Source: Rhynchopus sp. YZ270_cl-10
Taxonomy: Eukaryota; Euglenozoa; Diplonemea; Diplonemida; Diplonemidae
Direction of reading: 5' to 3'
NCBI GenBank assembly: GCA_964035575.1
Contig: OZ037882.1
Location: 930,001-994,000 of the forward strand
DNA: 64,000 nt
A program made the translations under genes and the position numbers. Below the pieces are notes generated by a model that was not told the DNA's origin, did not search any database, and saw only the letters and a program-made list of their open reading frames with translations. This document shows, one piece after another, positions 42,861 through 53,927 of this stretch (its first letter is position 1; each line of letters begins with the position of its first letter).

Positions 42861-43682
42861 AGAGAACGTTTTTATGTACCATAAAACTTTATTGCGGCAT
42901 TTTTTTCATTTTCTTTTTTTTTTTTTGGTGTGGCTTTCTATTGAGTCGTGTGAGTGTGCTGGAAGTCAGTTTTTTTCCCCCCCTCTGCTTTTCCCCTCCT
43001 TGTCTGACCACAAAACCTATGATTAATTGTGTTGCGATCTTTATTTGTTCATTGCCCCTAGCACAAAGAGACACACAGCCAAAACAGCAAAAACAAAAAG
43101 AACAGGGGATAGAGGGGGGGTACAGTTCGTGTCCACGGGCTGTAGTTATATTTTTCTGAACTTATTTTTTTTTTTCAGTGCCTTTTTGCACATCCTCATT
43201 CTGTTTTTGTTGTACTTTCAATCCAACCCAGGTTATGTACCAAGGTACACTGTCACGAGAGGGGGGTGTGTTTTTGTATTTCAAGTCAAACAACAAAAAA
43301 TGATGTTTTTTTTTGGTTTTTTTTTGTTGATTTTGTGTACAAATACCCCCTGCTCAATACAAAAACAAACAGAGTAACAAAAACAAAAACAATCAAACTT
43401 ACAAACCCCCCTGCTCTGCTTCGTTCATTTTTTTGAATTATCTGTTTTTTTTTGTTTTTGTTTTCTTTTGTTTTTGTCGCAACCATCCGAGTAGCGTTAC
43501 GTACGTCTTTTTTTTGTTTTTTGTTTTTTGTTTTTCATTTTTTTGATGACCAAGCACTGTGAGGCTTGAGTCCATCTTTTGTTTTGGTCTCCAACAACCC
43601 ACCTAACTTCCAAAAGCCATCATCCCCTCATTCTCTGCCTGGGTGGGTTCCCATCCCCCATTTTTGTTTAAGGTAACTGAAC

Positions 43683-44260
43683 AACAAGAGAGACTTACCC
43701 GACGGAAGTAAATCCTTCCTTTTTGACCTTTGTGGTTTTTTTTCCCGTTGTAACCACAAAAATAAAACCATAAAGTGAAAAGGCGTTTACTTTACCGTTG
43801 TATAGGTCTCATCTTATGGGAGGTCGCGTGCATTCACCGAGCGGTTTGTGAACCGCCTCCGTTCTCTTACGGTACGGGCCACTCAAGTCTCACTTTTTTG
43901 CATGAGCTCGACTGAGACGCGTTTTTAGCACGGTTCAACTATTTTATAAACTTCCCCCGTTGTGACCCAACGGTTGTAACCACAAAAAGTAAAACTGTTT
44001 TTCCGTTGAAGTCATTATTACTTCACCGTAGAATGGTTACTTACCCGACTGAAGTAAATCCTTCCTTTTGACCTTTGTGGTTTTTACCATTGTAACCACA
44101 ACGTAAAACCATAAAGTTAAAAGTTGTTTACCTCACCGTTGTTTTGGTTCATTCTATATTCTTCCCCCGTTGTCACCCAACGGTTGTAACCACAAAAAGT
44201 AACTGGTATACCGCTGAAGTCGTTTACCTCACCGTCGACTAGGTCTCATTCGATATGCTT
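43683..44260. repeat. Imperfect tandem of GTTGTAACCACAA hairpin units
   Basis: A compound unit of about 250-350 bases occurs twice: ACTTACCCGACGGAAGTAAA, TTTGTGGTT, GTTGTAACCACAAA, AAACCATAAAG, then CTTCCCCCGTTGTGACCCAA and CGGTTGTAACCACAAAAAGT. TTTGTGGTT and AACCACAAA form short stems around a C-G-T loop. A single related hairpin lies near 57558 in an intron of the glutamine-rich gene. Confidence 0.55.
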
Positions 44261-44563
44261 CCCCCCACCCAGGCCACTCCCCTCGATGCAACACCAATTG
44301 TTTACATACTATTCTTCGGGGTCGGTCTTTCGTTGTGGTCTGGCCATGTACCTGTCTTGGCAGTGCACAAAGACGACACAAAAAAAGCCCCCCCAGCAAT
44401 TTAAGGGTGCAATTTTCTTTCTGTTGTGTGTGTACAAAGAAACCATGTCTGCATTAGTCTTCTTCTTTTTAGGGTGTTCAGGGAGGGGGGTACTTTTCTG
44501 CCCACTTTAATCTATTCTTTTGTTTGACAATGTGAACAAAAAAACTTAAAAAGAGAGATTTCT

Positions 44564-44653
44564 TTGGGTTTGAGGATGATCTGCATCTATACCTTTGGAA
44601 TTCATTTTAGCCTTCGGGCGACCTGAGGTACAGACCCCGTCCTCGGACAGGTA
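44564..44653 (+). repeat. Dispersed repeat family D, copy 4
   Basis: TTTGAGGATGATCTGCATCT, AGCCTTCGGGCGACCTGAGG and CCCCGTCCTCGGACAGG, closest to the copy at 24184. The right part is missing. Confidence 0.5.
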
Positions 44654-44730
44654 TCCCCTGAATGCAATGGAAAGGCATCGTTAGTTAGCCCCCACAGGAC
44701 GCGTGCTACTGTGTGTGTTTATATTATTGA

Positions 44731-44867
44731 TTGGTGTGATTCAGGGGGTACGGACAACCCACGGAAGAACCACAGGGGAACCACAGAAGAACTGTTTCGG
44801 GCTATATTAAGATTTGCGGAGCACCTTCGGGGGGAACCACGGAGAATCCGTTTGGTGATCACACCAA
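44731..44867. mobile_element. Small TIR element with TTGGTGTGAT ends
   Basis: Left TTGGTGTGATTCAGGGGGTA, right GGTGATCACACCAA. TGA lies outside both ends as a possible 3-bp target duplication. The interior (TTTCGGGCTATATTAAGATT, TTGCGGAGCAC) is repeated at 51831-51957. No coding. Confidence 0.6.
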
Positions 44868-45386
44868 TGATTATATTATTATTTGACAATTTGCATTGAG
44901 GACAAAATTGTGTCCCTTCATTTATTTTTGAAACGTTTGGAGGACACATCGGAACGTACAAAAGAATCATGAAAAAATGGATTGTGCAGGGATGGGTTTT
45001 GGGTCTCTCTCTTATCTCTTCATCTCTATCTGCTTCTTACCCTCCCTTTATTCTTGCTGAAAAAAGAGCATTTTTTTTTTATTCCTACGAAGCTTGCTTT
45101 AAAGGGGAAATAGTATTACCGGTACGGTCGCCAATCATCCCTCAAACAGGAGGATTGTGCAATCAACGAAAAAAACCTTTTTTCCTTTTACTTACCTACC
45201 GATCCTACTATTTTTTTAAAGGACACACCTTTCGTGCGCTACGTAGTAACGAGGGGGGGGCGGGTGGCAGACAGTGGCAGATCTCCTGTTGGCTCGAACA
45301 CAATTTTCTTTTCTTTTTTTGTCTCAATATGGCTTCTACTGTTAAGGGGGCCCACCTTGTTTCCGCCCCAAAAACAATAAAACAAA

Positions 45387-46344
45387 GGGAAAACCTTTAT
45401 TCGGCTCACAAAAAGTAATTTTTCCATCATTCGGCTCACAAAATAAAATTTTTCCATCATTCTATCAAAGTTACTATAATTTTTCCTTCATTCGGCTCAC
45501 AAAAGTTAATTTTTCCACCATTCTATCAATATTTTGCCAATTTTTCCATCATTCTATCAAAGTTTTTTTTTTCACTTTTTCGAGGAAATATTTCCGCTGG
45601 AAAAAATTTTTGGGTAGGATTTTTTGCCCGTTTTTATAGGTTGTGGGAGGGAAAATTCGTAGGTGACTTATTGCGGCGAAGGTCACGCATGTCAGCAATC
45701 ACACTATGTGCACCATAGTTTGATACACTTCTCACGTTATCGCAGGTCCGGGAGGCGACGGCGCCGACGATTCCTGTGTTGGCAACAGGGTGATCGTCAG
45801 AGGTGCAGGTGCGCTCGTGCTGGGTGATGCGACAACCATCACCGTCTTGCACCGCACACACCCTCCATGCACATAAGGAACCGGCACACAAGGGTCATTC
45901 GGGTGCCTGTGCGGTTCGAGACGCGGAAGGAAAAATGTGGAGGATGAAGGACTGCCACGTTACCGTCTCCTTTAGGTCATCCAAGCTGTTAAACTCGGCA
46001 CCAGTGACCACTTGTCTTTGCATGTTTAGCAAACAGTGTGTAATTTGTGACCCTAGAACTATAAATTTTTCGAAAAATGCAAAAAAAATGACCCCATTTT
46101 TCCTCAAAAAACCACCCAATTTTTTTTTTCCAGCGGCAAAAATTTCTTCGAAAAAGTGAAAAAAAAAACTTTGATAGAATGATGGAAAAATTGGCAAAAT
46201 ATTGATAGAATGGTGGAAAAATTAACTTTTGTGAGCCGAATGAAGGAAAAATTATAGTAACTTTGATAGAATGATGGAAAAATTTTATTTTGTGAGCCGA
46301 ATGATGGAAAAATTACTTTTTGTGAGCCGAATAAAGGTTTTCCC
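45387..46344 (-). mobile_element. MULE with ~230-bp TIRs and 9-bp target duplication
   Basis: The ends GGGAAAACCTTTATTCGG and the inverted copy are followed by about 230 bp of nearly perfect TIR (left to ~45613, right from ~46118), themselves built of TTTTTCCATCATTC and CGGCTCACAAAA units. TAAAACAAA (45378-45386 and 46345-46353) is an exact 9-bp target duplication, the size typical of Mutator-like elements. The 0.5-kb interior, on the minus strand, has GAEFNSLDDLKETVTWQSF and later CRITQHERTC, the arrangement of the N-terminal MuDR domain. The catalytic part is absent, so it is a deleted, non-autonomous copy. Confidence 0.85.
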
Positions 46345-46536
46345 TAAAACAAAACAAAAAACAAAAACAAACAGAACACACAGCATTCTGGAGAGAGGTA
46401 GAGAAAACACCGCACTTTGAAAAAAAACCGCCCCACCCACCCCACCTTTTGCATCCATGATCCCCTTCCCTCCCCAGAGCACAAAGCACTTTCGAAACAT
46501 ACAAAAAACATTTTCAAACCCCCCTCCCCAAACAAC

Positions 46537-46668
46537 GAGAAAGAGGATAAGTCGTAATCTCATACAAAGTAACGCGCCCTTCCTCTCCAACTTCTCTACA
46601 AAACTATCAAGCAAAATTAAACAGAGCACAAAGCACTTTCAAAAACATACAAAAAAACATTTTCAAAC
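46537..46668. repeat. 130-bp dispersed repeat (family J), copy 1
   Basis: GAGAAAGAGGATAAGTCGTA, CTCTCCAACTTCTCTACAAA, CAAGCAAAATTAAACAGAGC and ACAAAGCACTTTCAAAAACA recur at 49990-50127 with a few changes. Its last part is also duplicated just upstream at 46480-46520. Confidence 0.6.
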
Positions 46669-46845
46669 TCCCTCCCACCGCAACCCACAGGAGACAACAC
46701 AACAACAACAACAACAACAACAACAAAACCAAAAGAAACACAAACACAAATAACACACCCAGGGTAAGCACACCGCAACTGCAAAACCGGTTTAGATATA
46801 ACAGTATAGGGGGAACGGGGTGTAGTTCCGAGGCTTGGAACCTTG

Positions 46846-48759
46846 ATGGCCGAAGGTAAGTCTCAAAAGCGCACCGGGTACAGCAGGATGGCTGAGGCGG
46901 AGAAGGACGACGAGGACACGAACATAAGTATCTACGATTCGCACGACGAGGAAGATGAAGAAGAAATTCCGTGGATAAACTGGTTCTGCTCTGTCAAGGG
47001 GAATGAATACTTCGTAGAAGTAGACGAGGAATATATTAACGTATGCACGAAATAATTTTCTCTACACAGTTTTATCAGAAAACCGGAATTTTAGAATAGG
47101 ATAGGGGGCCACACATACAGCTACACTATCGAACGATTTTATAAACCGGAATACAAAAAATATACACGAAAAACATCGGTTTCACGACATCCATAAATAT
47201 ACAGTGAGGAAATATTGACAAAAAAGTTGCCAATATTTTGCAAGAAAACCCCCAAAATCCGCCAATATTTGGTGTTCTTATTGGTACAATAAAAAGCGCA
47301 AGTACAAAAAAAATAGTGGAGCACACTCTAGGGTGGCTCACTAATACAACCAAGTTTTCAAAAAAAAAAAAAAAAGGGTACTCCTTCAGTACACCAGGTG
47401 CAGCGTATCGTGAAAGAAAGTCGAACATTAGCTCCGTGCGTGACCACACCCCACCACACACCCCACAACAGGATGACTTCAACCTCACCGGGCTCTCAGC
47501 AATGGTACCCTTTTACGAGTACGCGTTAGATATGATACTCGACCTCGAAAGCCCAGGAGGTATGGCCCCTAGCACCCAGCCTCTCCCCCTTTTCTCCCAG
47601 GTTGTTGCACACTTCTTTCTCTCTCTTGGGTGGGATGGCCGCGCTTCCATGGCTGGTCTATGTTGCGATATTGGGAACTATCTGCATTTTGCTTTCAAAA
47701 AAAAAACATACACACACCCCCTTCCATCCTGCAGAAGAAGACCTGACAGATGAACAACAGCACCTCGTCGAGTCAGCAGCGGAAACCCTGTACGGACTCA
47801 TCCACGCTAGGTTCATCCTCACAGCAAAGGGGATGAAGCTTATGGTACTGTTAACCTGCCCCCCTCTCCGCCCCCCTTTTTTCAAACCACCTCTTTTGCC
47901 CTGGTATTCAGATACCCTACCCCAATAAAAACAGTGGAGATTTGCACAAACTGTGGGCAACACAACCGAGGCAAACTACACTACTCCAACAATTTATCAA
48001 AAAATCTTCATAAATCACCCCTTCAAACCCTATACAGGAGGACAAATACCGGAATCTAGCATTTGGGCGCTGTCCGAGAGTGATGTGCAGTGGACAGCCT
48101 GTGCTGCCTGTGGGTCAGTCAGATATCCTTCGTGAGGCGTCAGTGAAGGTCTTCTGCCCGAAGTGTGAGGACATCTACTACCCACGATCAGGCAAGCACA
48201 AAAGCCTGGACGGCGCCTTCTGGGGCACCACGTTCCCCCATCTCTTCTGCCTCTGCAACGCAGCGCTCTTCGCGAGCGTCACAAAAGCGGCGCATGTATA
48301 CATGCCAAAAATATATGGTATGCAAAAAAAAAAAAAAAAACACAACAGAAAGGGGAAGGGATGCATGTGACCAATGGGAGTAAATGACGTGACTCTGTAC
48401 TTAACTTTCTCTGTAAATTGGAACGTAATTAGTAGCGTACATTTTCGATAAAATACCCCATTTTTTGGTATTGTGCGAGATAATTCCAAAAATATGGTGA
48501 AAATCTTTTAAAAAAACCCCTCTCTCTCACGGCAAAAAATTACAAAAGAAGCAACTTCATAAAAAAAACCCCATCCTCTTCTGTCAAAACAGGATTCCGT
48601 GTCCGGAAACAACGAAAAGAGAGCAATTCCATCAAGGACAAAGACGCTTCCAGGGACGACAAACACGACCCAAAATCTACCCCTCACTTCTCCGGCCCCG
48701 GCCAAAGCCAGCAAAACCTCGCGCAAGGTGCGCAAGGAGGACCCTCGAATAAAGTTTAG
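46846..48759 (+). CDS. CSNK2B: Protein kinase CK2 regulatory subunit beta
   Basis: Five exons: 46846-47040, 47472-47559, 47735-47844, 48038-48317 and 48593-48759, giving 279 aa. Hallmarks in order: [42 protein letters not shown]; a short acidic segment; [17 protein letters not shown]; then the zinc-finger domain CPRVMC...LPVGQSD...[10 protein letters not shown], whose four cysteines fix zinc and drive dimerisation; GTTFPHLF; and [13 protein letters not shown]. Beta dimers assemble the CK2 tetramer with two catalytic alpha subunits and choose substrates. An N-terminal acidic extension of about 40 residues precedes the conserved core, and the C-terminal tail is rich in Gly, Gln and Ser. The first residues before the donor at 47041 and all joins are in phase. 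Introns 1 and 3 contain dispersed repeat sequences. Confidence 0.95.
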
Positions 48760-49794
48760 TTTTTTTTTTTTTCACCCCCCCTCCCACTCTTCTCCCTCTC
48801 TCCCCATTTTTTTTCCATTTTTTAAGGGGTATTTTTTGGGGTCTGTTTTGAAAAATATGGGGGGGGGGGGGGGGGGGGCAAAACGATAAGAGAAGCTTAG
48901 AAGAAAAAAATAAAATTCGGAAAAAAGCCCATTGCGATGATGGTTTTTTTATTGTTCATTTTGAATATGCAGAAAAAAAAAAAGGAAGGCTGTACGTGTT
49001 ACACCCTTTAGTGCTTACTGTTTGTGTTATAAATAGTAAGTATATGAATGTATCTTGTTTATTTTGAAAAAATTAAAAAAAAAAACTATTGATTCAAGAA
49101 ACACAGGGTGGGTATTAAAAAAAAGCATAGTTGTTTCTTAGATCAAAGTGTAAGCAAAAAATGTGTGGTCCACACACATTGCACAACTTAACATCATCGG
49201 ACTCTCTTTTTCTCTCTTGCTATTGTTTTATTTTATTTTATTTTGTATAAGATGAAAGGTGACAAAGTCAGCGAGACGTTTTTAGTCTTCTCTCTCTTTT
49301 TTTTTTTTTTGTTCTTTTCTTTTCCGTTTTTTTGTTTTTTTTTTTGCTTTTTGTCTCTTTCACAAAGATGTGTGTGCACGAGAGCAGCACCCCCATCTTT
49401 GCCTTCCAGGGTGGGATTTCTTTTCTTTTCTTTTTTTTGTTCAGGTTTTTTTTAAAAGATGTAAACCACGAAGTGGATTTTGTAGGACTGCATGGCTTGG
49501 GTTTTCATACCCCCCGGTACAGCCAGAGAGGCTTTTTGTATTTCAAGTCAACTCTAATTTTTTTTTTTTGTAATTTTTTTTATTGTTCTGGGTAGCGAAA
49601 ATAGGTCTGTTGGTTAATGTACAGAAAGCATGTTGCCATTTTTTTTTTTCTTTCAAGGTGAGCACTAAGCACACGAGAGGCTTAGGTTCATCTTTCCATA
49701 ACGCATTTTCTTAAAATATATTTTTGTGTGCTTTTGATCAGCAGCTTTCCGCCATTGGATGCAGAGAACTGCAACGCCAATGTAAAAGTTGTAC

Positions 49795-50230
49795 CTCTCT
49801 CTTACCCTCTCTCTCGGGGGTTCGATACCCACTCGGAGGAAGTAGTGCCCTGCCTCCCCCCGGTTGGGTATACCCTGAGGGAAGGTGTACTGGCTGTACC
49901 CTCTTTTTTTCAACCCCTTCTTTTGTTTTCGTTTCTTTCAACGAAGACAAGCAAATAAACAAACAAATAACAAAGGACATTTGACAGTGGCTGAGAAAGA
50001 GGATAAGTCGTAATCTCAATACAAAGTAACGCACCCCTTCCTCTCCAACCCCCACGTCTACAAAACTATCAAGCAAAATTAAACAGAGCACAAAGCACTT
50101 TCAAAAACATACAAAAAAACATTTTCAAATTACCCTCTCTCTCGGGGGTTCGATACCCACTCGGAGGAAGCAGTGCCCTGCCTTCCCCCCCGGTTTGGGT
50201 AGACCTTGAGGAAGGTTTTCGGTGCAGTAC
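49795..50230 (+). repeat. Two tRNA-like repeats flanking a family J copy
   Basis: TACCCTCTCTCTCGGGGGTT then CGATACCCACTCGGAGGAAG occurs at 49803 and again at 50132, with GTGCCCTGCCT and CCCCGGTT after each. GGTTCGATACC is a good Pol III B-box. TGGATGCAGAG, about 57 bases before the first, could be an A-box. A family J repeat (49990-50127) lies between them. Confidence 0.5.
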
Positions 50231-50964
50231 TCTTCTTCTTCTCTCTTTTTTTCTCTTTTTTTCTTTGTTCTTGAAAGGTTGGGTGTGCTTAGGTTATTGT
50301 TCACCTAATACATCCGGGAGGAGGAGGAGGGGGATCTTTTTTTAAAATTGCCATACCATCTATTCAGTAGAATAGTTAGTATATGAAACAATAAAATTGA
50401 TAACTTTTTGGAGTAATGTAGTTGCCTCTGAAGCTACAGTGGACATCCTTGAGGAAGGTGGCGCATTCCTTGAGAAGGAGTTAATGCGCATAGAAAAGGA
50501 AATGGAAACAAAGCAGAAGAATGCAATAGCAAGACAAAGAGGCGAATAGCAGGTTGGTCCAGCTTGTAGAAGGGCACCGGAAGCAAATCAACTTAGAGGA
50601 GGTGCGGAGGTTGTGTTACCACAGTTTTTTTTTTTGTGCCAATCTCCACTTTCTTTAAAAAATCTTTTTTTGGTTAGGGCAAAACAAAAAGCTAATCGTT
50701 AAGAGAGACTTAAGGTTCTTCTTACCAAACGTTTTTTCTCTCTTTTTTCGTTTTTTTTGTTGTGTGTTGGGAGGGGGTACTAGGCCCCTACAAAAACCTT
50801 AGCTTTTTAATGTGCAGCGAGGCACATTCATCTTTCAAGCTTTTTTAAAAAATGTGTCTGTCTGAGTGGCACATTCATTAAATTGTTCCCTCCCCAAGTC
50901 TTCTTCATTTCGTTTAAAAAAGGGCGAAAGACGGAAGGAAAATGATATTTTTTTTTTCGTGGAT

Positions 50965-51769
50965 CATGGGTAGTATCTGGATCCAGATTCCAGGTAATTC
51001 CAGAAAAATTCCAGAAAAATTCCAGGTATTCCAGATCTGGATTTTTTCTGGAATTAGGCTTTTTTACTGGTGTCTTCACGTATGTACCAAGAATTTGTCC
51101 ATTTTGGCAAAGTGACCCCACTACTGGACGGACAGATTCCAAAAATGCAAATGTCGGTGTTTTTGGAAGATGCATATTTCCCGGCTAAAATAACCCGCAC
51201 AAATTATAAAGTGGACCCCCCACTCGTCAAGGACATGTCAATCTTGGCCCCCTCCGGAACACCATGTGATGGAAATTCTAAAAAACCTTTCGTTTATTAG
51301 TCTTTGCCATTGTCGCTGAAGCGCTCACTCCCTCTATCCCCGAGTTCTCTTCCTATTCACATTTACACTGTGTAGAGAGAACAACAAAAACCATGGGGAG
51401 GAAACCAAACGCAATGATCACGCAAGTGAAAAAGATTGCGGTGAAACAGAGGGAACAGAAAAGGAAGAGGGTAGACAGCAGCAGCAGTTCCAGCGGCAGC
51501 AGTGTCAGTGGCAGCGACAGCACCATCAGCAGTGGAAGCAGCAGTGTCAAAAACCGAGTGTTTTGTCATCGTCCACACTTCCAGATCGGAATGCGTGTTT
51601 GTGTTGCGTGCAGATTTCTGCTTAAACCCACCTGGAATTACCTGGAATTGACCTGGAATTGACCTGGAATCACCTGGAATCACCTGGAATACCTGGAAAA
51701 AACCTGGAATTTCACGAAAAATCTGAGAAACCTGGAATCACCTGGAACTGGATCCAGATACTACCCATG
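50965..51769. mobile_element. 805-bp TIR element with CCTGGAAT subterminal array
   Basis: The ends CATGGGTAGTATCTGGATCC and its inverted copy GGATCCAGATACTACCCATG are perfect over 20 bp. GTGGAT flanks both sides (50959-50964 and 51770-51775), a 6-bp target duplication. Near the right end CCTGGAAT repeats about ten times, near the left ATTCCAG repeats inverted. Two short frames (51070-51300 and 51393-51662, with MGRKPNAMITQVKKIAVKQ) may be relics of coding sequence. Superfamily not assigned. Confidence 0.75.
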
Positions 51770-51830
51770 GTGGATGCGTTATTTGCTGTTGTTTTGCAAA
51801 GTATACTACATAAACAGAAAGATGGGACTG

Positions 51831-51957
51831 TTGGTGTGATTCAGGGGGTACGGACAACCCACGGGGGAGCCACGGAGAACTGTTTCGGGCTATATTAAGA
51901 TTTGCGGAGCACACCTTCGAAGGGAACCACGGAGAATCCGTTTGGGTGGATCTCACC
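51831..51957. mobile_element. Second copy of the TTGGTGTGAT element
   Basis: TTGGTGTGATTCAGGGGGTA, GACAACCCACGG, TTTCGGGCTATATTAAGATT, TTGCGGAGCACACC and GAACCACGGAGAATCCGTTT match 44731-44867. The right end is degenerate and no target duplication remains. Confidence 0.6.
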
Positions 51958-52209
51958 ATGGTGACCATTTTTGTTGATCCCTTACTCCTATACTAACAAT
52001 GTATTGATTGCATTCTATTATGTTGAAATTACTGTTGTTGTTTTTCACGTTGGAACAAAATTCGACGGGGAAAACAAAAAAGGGGGGTATTTGGGAGTTG
52101 GGGACATTCGCGAAGGTAACCCATAATATCAACGTCGTGCAAAAGGCAACCAATCCGAGAAATTTTTCAAAAAAAAAGGGGGAGGGGAGGAAAGAAACAA
52201 AGAGTATAG

Positions 52210-52350
52210 TATAGTGGAGCACACTCTAGGGTGGCTATACTAATACAACCAATGGTGTGGCTGAACCCTAAAAAAGGGTATAATTTAGCACTTTTTTTTA
52301 GCAGTGGAATTCGCTGGTTTCAGCCACACCAACCAAGTTTTCAAAAAGAA
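52210..52350 (+). repeat. Family G repeat split by a MITE
   Basis: TATAGTGGAGCACACTCTAG, GGTGGCTATACTAATACAAC on the left and ACCAAGTTTTCAAAAAG on the right. Uninterrupted copies elsewhere (for example 47312) run straight from ACAACCAA into GTTTTC, so the insert is defined exactly. Confidence 0.75.
52253..52331. mobile_element. 79-bp MITE with TGGTGTGGCTGAA ends, nested
   Basis: TGGTGTGGCTGAACC and GGTTTCAGCCACACCA bound the element. ACCAA is duplicated exactly on both sides (52248-52252 and 52332-52336). The interior has AAAAAAGGGTATAATTTAGC. It is inserted into a family G repeat. Confidence 0.85.
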
Positions 52351-53927
52351 AAAAACAACCACTCCGGAAGGAGAAAAAGGAGGGGAACTGTAAGAAGGGG
52401 GGGAAAAAAAAGTTAAAAACGGACAAACAAAACAAAAAAAAAAACAAAAACAAAAACAAAAAGGCAACAAAAAAAAAAAGAGGTAGGCAATTTCACACAT
52501 TTTTTTTTTTCTCCAGGCTTTGCTTTTCTGATAATATTACCTCTTGTGCGATCACCTTTTATTTAATACTTGGGGTAATAATAAGATGCAGGAACCAGAA
52601 CATTAGGTTCTTGGTGTATACAAAAAAAAAGGTATAGTGGAGCTTGTCATCCTTGGGGTGTCTCCACAATTTTTATTTTTTATTTTTTTCTAAAAAAACA
52701 AAGGATAGACAACGGACGTACTTGCGCGACTTACCTCCCAATTATGTCTTTGTGAGTGATGTGACGTGAAGATTAAGGTTGACTCAATAAAAAAAAAAGG
52801 GTGGGGTACCGTGAGGGGGTGGCTCAGAGCCTCCTCACTAAAAAGAGACAGAGGGAGAGAGACGATGGAAAAAAAAAATCTTTTTTTTTTTGGGGGGTGT
52901 TTTTCTTTCCTTTTCTTCTAAGTCTCGCAACAAAAGTCACTAAAAAAAGGGAAAATATGCAAAAAAAAAAAAAAAAAAAAAAAAAACTTAAAAACATAGT
53001 TTCCGACCGCGCGGGGTGCTGCAATTGCACTTTTTTTTGGCCTCAAAGAAGTTTCCGCTTCATGGCCAAGGTAGTCAGTGGGAGCGTAATAGCAGTAATA
53101 AAAAATATCACCACAGAATATTTATTCACTTCTGGTCCCATTTCGAGGTTATGGAAAGGTGATATGTCTTTTTGAGGCAATTGCCGGAAGGAATTTTGCT
53201 CTTTTGACCATCAGATGTAAATCATTGCCTTTTTTCCGCACAAAACCTCATAACTGGCCGGAAACTATGTTACAAACAAAACAAACAAAAAAAAACAACA
53301 ACAAAAAAAAAAAAAAAAAAAAAAAAAAACAGATAACTTTTTTAGCAATGAAAAAAAAAATGTATTCTCTCTTCTCTCCTTTTCTCCACACCTTACATAC
53401 CCCACCCCCACCCCACACCACATCGTGGGTAGGTTGTGCTCATGCCCAGTACTGTGACAGTTTTTATATCAGAAACAGAAAGGGTGCATGTGTTGACCCT
53501 CTCAAATGCTTTCAATTCTGTGAACTGAAAGTATATGAATCTAATCATTATCAGATATAAAACCACGAAAACGGATGTAGGACTGCATTGGTTGTTTTCA
53601 TGTACCAAAGTGCGTGCAGTACATACTCTGTCACGAGAGGATTTTTTTTTTGTATTTCAACTCCACTTTTTTTTTACCGGTCAACCTGAGAATATGTACT
53701 CGGAGTGCTTTGACCACCGTCCATTGTGCCACATCACATCACCACATCACTCATCACCCTACAGAACAAGCACACAGTTCCGTCCTCTGGACCTTCTCTT
53801 CCCCCCTAAGAGGGAGTCGCGGCCTGCTGCCGTGGTGGCCACAGCAGTGCCCCTGCAGCAGCACGACACTCGGCACTGAGCCGAGGGGGTAGTGGTGTAG
53901 TGGTGGGTCTGCACCGCGCTGCCAGCA

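Larger units (their letters stand above)
40937..46845. other. 5.9-kb gene-poor region
   Basis: No host gene found on either strand. Contents: repeat D copies (41726, 44564), a family-H element (42300-42860), GTTGTAACCACAA tandem-like repeats (43683-44260), a small TIR element (44731-44867) and a MULE (45387-46344). The rest is A/T-rich with homopolymers. Confidence 0.55.
48760..53927. other. 5.2-kb gene-poor region
   Basis: No host gene. Notable items: a run of about 17 G at 48861-48878, repeat E near 49458 and 53562, tRNA-like repeats (49795-50230), repeat J (49990-50127), TIR elements at 50965 and 51831, and a MITE nested in a repeat (52210-52350). Poly-A/T runs exceed 25 bases near 52961 and 53300. 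The last 160 bases before 53928 are GC-rich and preceded by CACCCTACAG, probably a spliced 5' UTR of the glutamine-rich gene. Confidence 0.55.
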
